From: JBCBEX01 sp038528235
GTDB lineage: Bacteria; Bacteroidota; Rhodothermia; Rhodothermales; Rubricoccaceae
Length of the DNA stretch: 16,612 bases
Assembly: GCA_038528235.1 (NCBI GenBank)
Contig: JBCBEX010000091.1
Coordinates: 1-16,612, forward strand
Direction of reading: 5' to 3'
Part shown: in pieces, positions 15,324 to 16,612 of the stretch
Layout of the letters: every line of letters starts with the position of its first letter
Position numbering within the stretch: position 1 is the first letter of the stretch
The notes under the pieces: model-generated
Databases searched by the model: none
Seen by the model: only the letters and a program-made list of their open reading frames with translations
What the model was told of the DNA's origin: nothing
Program-made: the position numbers and the translations under genes

Positions 15324-15341
15324 GGAGGGGGTGAGTAGTGG

Positions 15342-15419
15342 GCGGGTTTATGAGCCTCGGAGAGTACGCACACCGCTCCTTCCGATGCCATGAAAAGTGC
15401 CAAGAAGTACGCGGGTTTA
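15342..15419. repeat. Two copies of GCGGGTTTA upstream of the DUF2520 gene
   Basis: The 9-mer lies at 15342-15350 and 15411-15419, 69 bp apart in the same orientation (TAAACCCGC on the gene's strand). A paired operator is possible; chance cannot be excluded for so short a word. Confidence 0.3.
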
Positions 15420-15505
15420 CACCGTCGGAAATGCTCGTACCCTGTCGTCTCTGGGACTAACAGCCGCTAGCTCTGACACGCGCGCGCGCCGCCACCCCTG
15501 AACGC

Positions 15506-15529
15506 GGAGTCGGCCCTCGACCGCACTCC
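15506..15529 (-). terminator. Hairpin downstream of the Memo-like gene
   Basis: On the minus strand GGAGT-g-CGG pairs with CCG-ACTCC around a TCGAGGG loop: 8 bp with one bulged base, starting about 12 bp after the stop codon. No T-tract follows, so factor-independent termination is uncertain. The adjoining 15477-15490 is an alternating CACGCGCGCGCG tract. Confidence 0.4.
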
Positions 15530-15540
15530 TTGATGGGGCG

Positions 15541-16323
15541 TCAGTCGCGCCAGAGGGCGCAGGCGAAGGCGCCGATCTCGGTGTCGGTAGGCGGGTCATA
15601 GCGCAGCACCTCAGCCCGGCTTGCGCCCCGGTGCAGCGCCGCGATGATCGCCACGATCACAGCGCCCATGCCCTCGATCGCTAGCCGCTCGCCGCCGAGC
15701 AAGTGAAGCAGTTCCGTCTCGTCGAACGCCTTCAGTGCCTCCTGGAACTCTTCGAACGCGGTGCCTTCCACGCGCAGCACATCGGCTGTGGCGATGAGGA
15801 GGGCCTGCTGCCCATACATCACCTCGCCGATGGCGACGCCGAGTTCACGGCAGAACGCGGGCGTCTCCTCGCCCATCACGATCGGTACGATGTCGAAGGC
15901 ACGGTTCGGGAAGAGCACCTGAAGGAACGGCAACTGCGCGCCAACGCCCTCGGTGTGGTAGTGCCCAGCGTCGTCGAGGAAGATGTCGTCGTCCTCGTCG
16001 CAAAACTCGTGGCGGAGACGGTCGTTGACGGGCACGCCGCCGAGCGGGCTGTGGTACGTGTCGGCGCGGCAGATGGAGAGCCGCCCGAACTCGCCTTCGT
16101 GGCTCGGCGAGATGAAGATGACCGTGTTGAAGTCCTGACCTTTGAGCAGCCGGTACGCCTCGGCGGCGACGGCGCCGCCCGTCAGCCGGTTGGAGTCCGG
16201 GACGATGAGCGCGAAGAGTTGCCCCTCCGTGGGCGTCGCGACAGCCTGGTCCAGGGCGTCGGTGACCTGCTTGCGCAGTTGCGCGGGCTGCGTGGCGTAG
16301 ACCGCGCGGCGAGGAAGCGTCAT
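15541..16323 (-). CDS. Memo-like (AmmeMemoRadiSam protein B family) protein with altered metal site
   Basis: This 260-residue protein follows the Memo fold: N-terminal R-x-A-x-Y-A, FALIVPDSNRLTGGAVAAEAYRLL, VIFISPSHEGEF, SPLGGVPV, the GAQLPFLQVLFP block, DIVPIVMG and a C-terminal GMGAVIVAIIAAL. Family hallmark residues are only partly kept. The His of IVPHAGY is Asp43; His75 (PSH) is retained; in the EHS-x-E-x-QLPFL motif the EHS...E positions read TEG...G; the SSDxSHY motif is TADVLRV with Asp181 kept; the usual Cys of the late CG motif is Met219. Human MEMO1 binds iron through the equivalents of the first His, the PSH His and the Cys, so this copy probably binds metal differently or not at all. 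No AMMECR1 or radical-SAM gene is in the window. ATG 16323 is the natural family start. Confidence 0.8.
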   Translation of the reverse strand: MTLPRRAVYATQPAQLRKQVTDALDQAVATPTEGQLFALIVPDSNRLTGGAVAAEAYRLLKGQDFNTVIFISPSHEGEFGRLSICRADTYHSPLGGVPVNDRLRHEFCDEDDDIFLDDAGHYHTEGVGAQLPFLQVLFPNRAFDIVPIVMGEETPAFCRELGVAIGEVMYGQQALLIATADVLRVEGTAFEEFQEALKAFDETELLHLLGGERLAIEGMGAVIVAIIAALHRGASRAEVLRYDPPTDTEIGAFACALWRD

Positions 16324-16612
16324 GGTTCGGATACGTCGAGGGAGAGGACGACTCCGCCATCGCGCGGAGCCGGACGATTACGCAGTTTACGAAAAGCGCT
16401 TTCGAGATGGCCAAGGGTGCACTTGGCCGTCGCTGTCAACGAGCCGCACGAGTGCTCTTGGCCCCGCTGCGTGCTTCCCAGGCATGTCGCGTGCTTCCCC
16501 GGCCCCATCGCGTACCTCAAAGCAGCGTCCCGCCTAGCCGAAGCCGAACGGGGCGCAGGGATTGAACCTGAGAGCGGAGCAGGAAGTCGTGGGCTAGCGC
16601 GCGAGCACCATC
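16324..16612. other. Non-coding leader region upstream of the Memo-like gene
   Basis: No convincing gene is present; the short reading frames here show no family resemblance. It holds a palindrome, AAAGCGCTTT (16393-16402), inside a CGAAA...TTTCG context about 70 bp before the Memo-like ATG. A 20-bp imperfect direct repeat (GCGTGCTTCCC at 16469 and 16489) and a tRNA T-arm-like string near 16558 that does not extend into a tRNA are also present. Confidence 0.5.

Noticed and set aside
16554..16571. tRNA T-arm-like string on the minus strand (GGTTCAATCCC)
   Set aside because: A 4-bp stem and 7-base loop fit a T-arm, but no anticodon arm or D-arm can be drawn in the 40-odd bases upstream and no CCA end follows. 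A longer RNA running past the window edge cannot be excluded.
1..16612. Insertion sequences, CRISPR arrays, phage genes or toxin-antitoxin pairs
   Set aside because: No transposase, integrase, spaced direct-repeat array or small paired reading frames with such motifs were seen on either strand.

Overview
The window is very GC-rich and gene-dense. It carries Reg_prop/Y_Y_Y sensor kinases, secreted caspase-like and TonB-C proteins, leaders without Shine-Dalgarno sequences, frequent GTG starts, and TAnnTTnTG promoter-like boxes resembling the Bacteroidota -7 element. Together these suggest a high-GC member of the Bacteroidota/Rhodothermota (Rhodothermales, perhaps Rubricoccaceae). That placement is inference from gene content; there is no rRNA or tRNA marker to confirm it.

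Layout, left to right: (1) the 3' part of a large membrane hybrid histidine kinase (1-3186, +), open at the left edge; (2) convergent with it, dapB for lysine/diaminopimelate synthesis (3210-3971, -); (3) across a divergent control region of about 180 bp, a secreted caspase-family protein with a DUF4384-like C-terminus (4151-6259, +), then a small secreted PPC-domain protein (6343-7071, +), a lipoprotein with a TonB C-terminal domain (7216-7923, +) and a compact membrane protein with an HExxH motif (8009-8524, +); (4) a second complete Reg_prop/Y_Y_Y histidine kinase without a receiver (8644-11964, +); (5) a DinB-fold protein (12066-12578, +) and an unusual TerB-like protein with two bacterial PH-like domains (12643-14289, +); (6) convergent with that, a Rossmann/DUF2520 protein (14373-15323, -) and a Memo/AMMECR1-partner-like protein with degraded metal-site motifs (15541-16323, -); (7) about 290 bp of non-coding leader at the right edge.

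Most genes look like separate transcription units or short runs rather than one pathway operon. The most plausible functional group is the envelope cluster at 4151-8524: four consecutive exported or membrane proteins. The caspase and PPC genes are the best candidate pair. Three non-coding signals stand out. A hairpin-boxed promoter-like element is repeated upstream of the DinB and TerB/PH genes. A strong hairpin lies directly in front of a promoter-like box before the TonB-C lipoprotein. A GTGTGRACGTRTG-type repeat family occurs both in the dapB leader and in the convergent gap at 14290-14372. No mobile element, CRISPR array, RNA gene or phage gene was seen. Unresolved points are the exact start codons (no SD signal) and the partners of both kinases.
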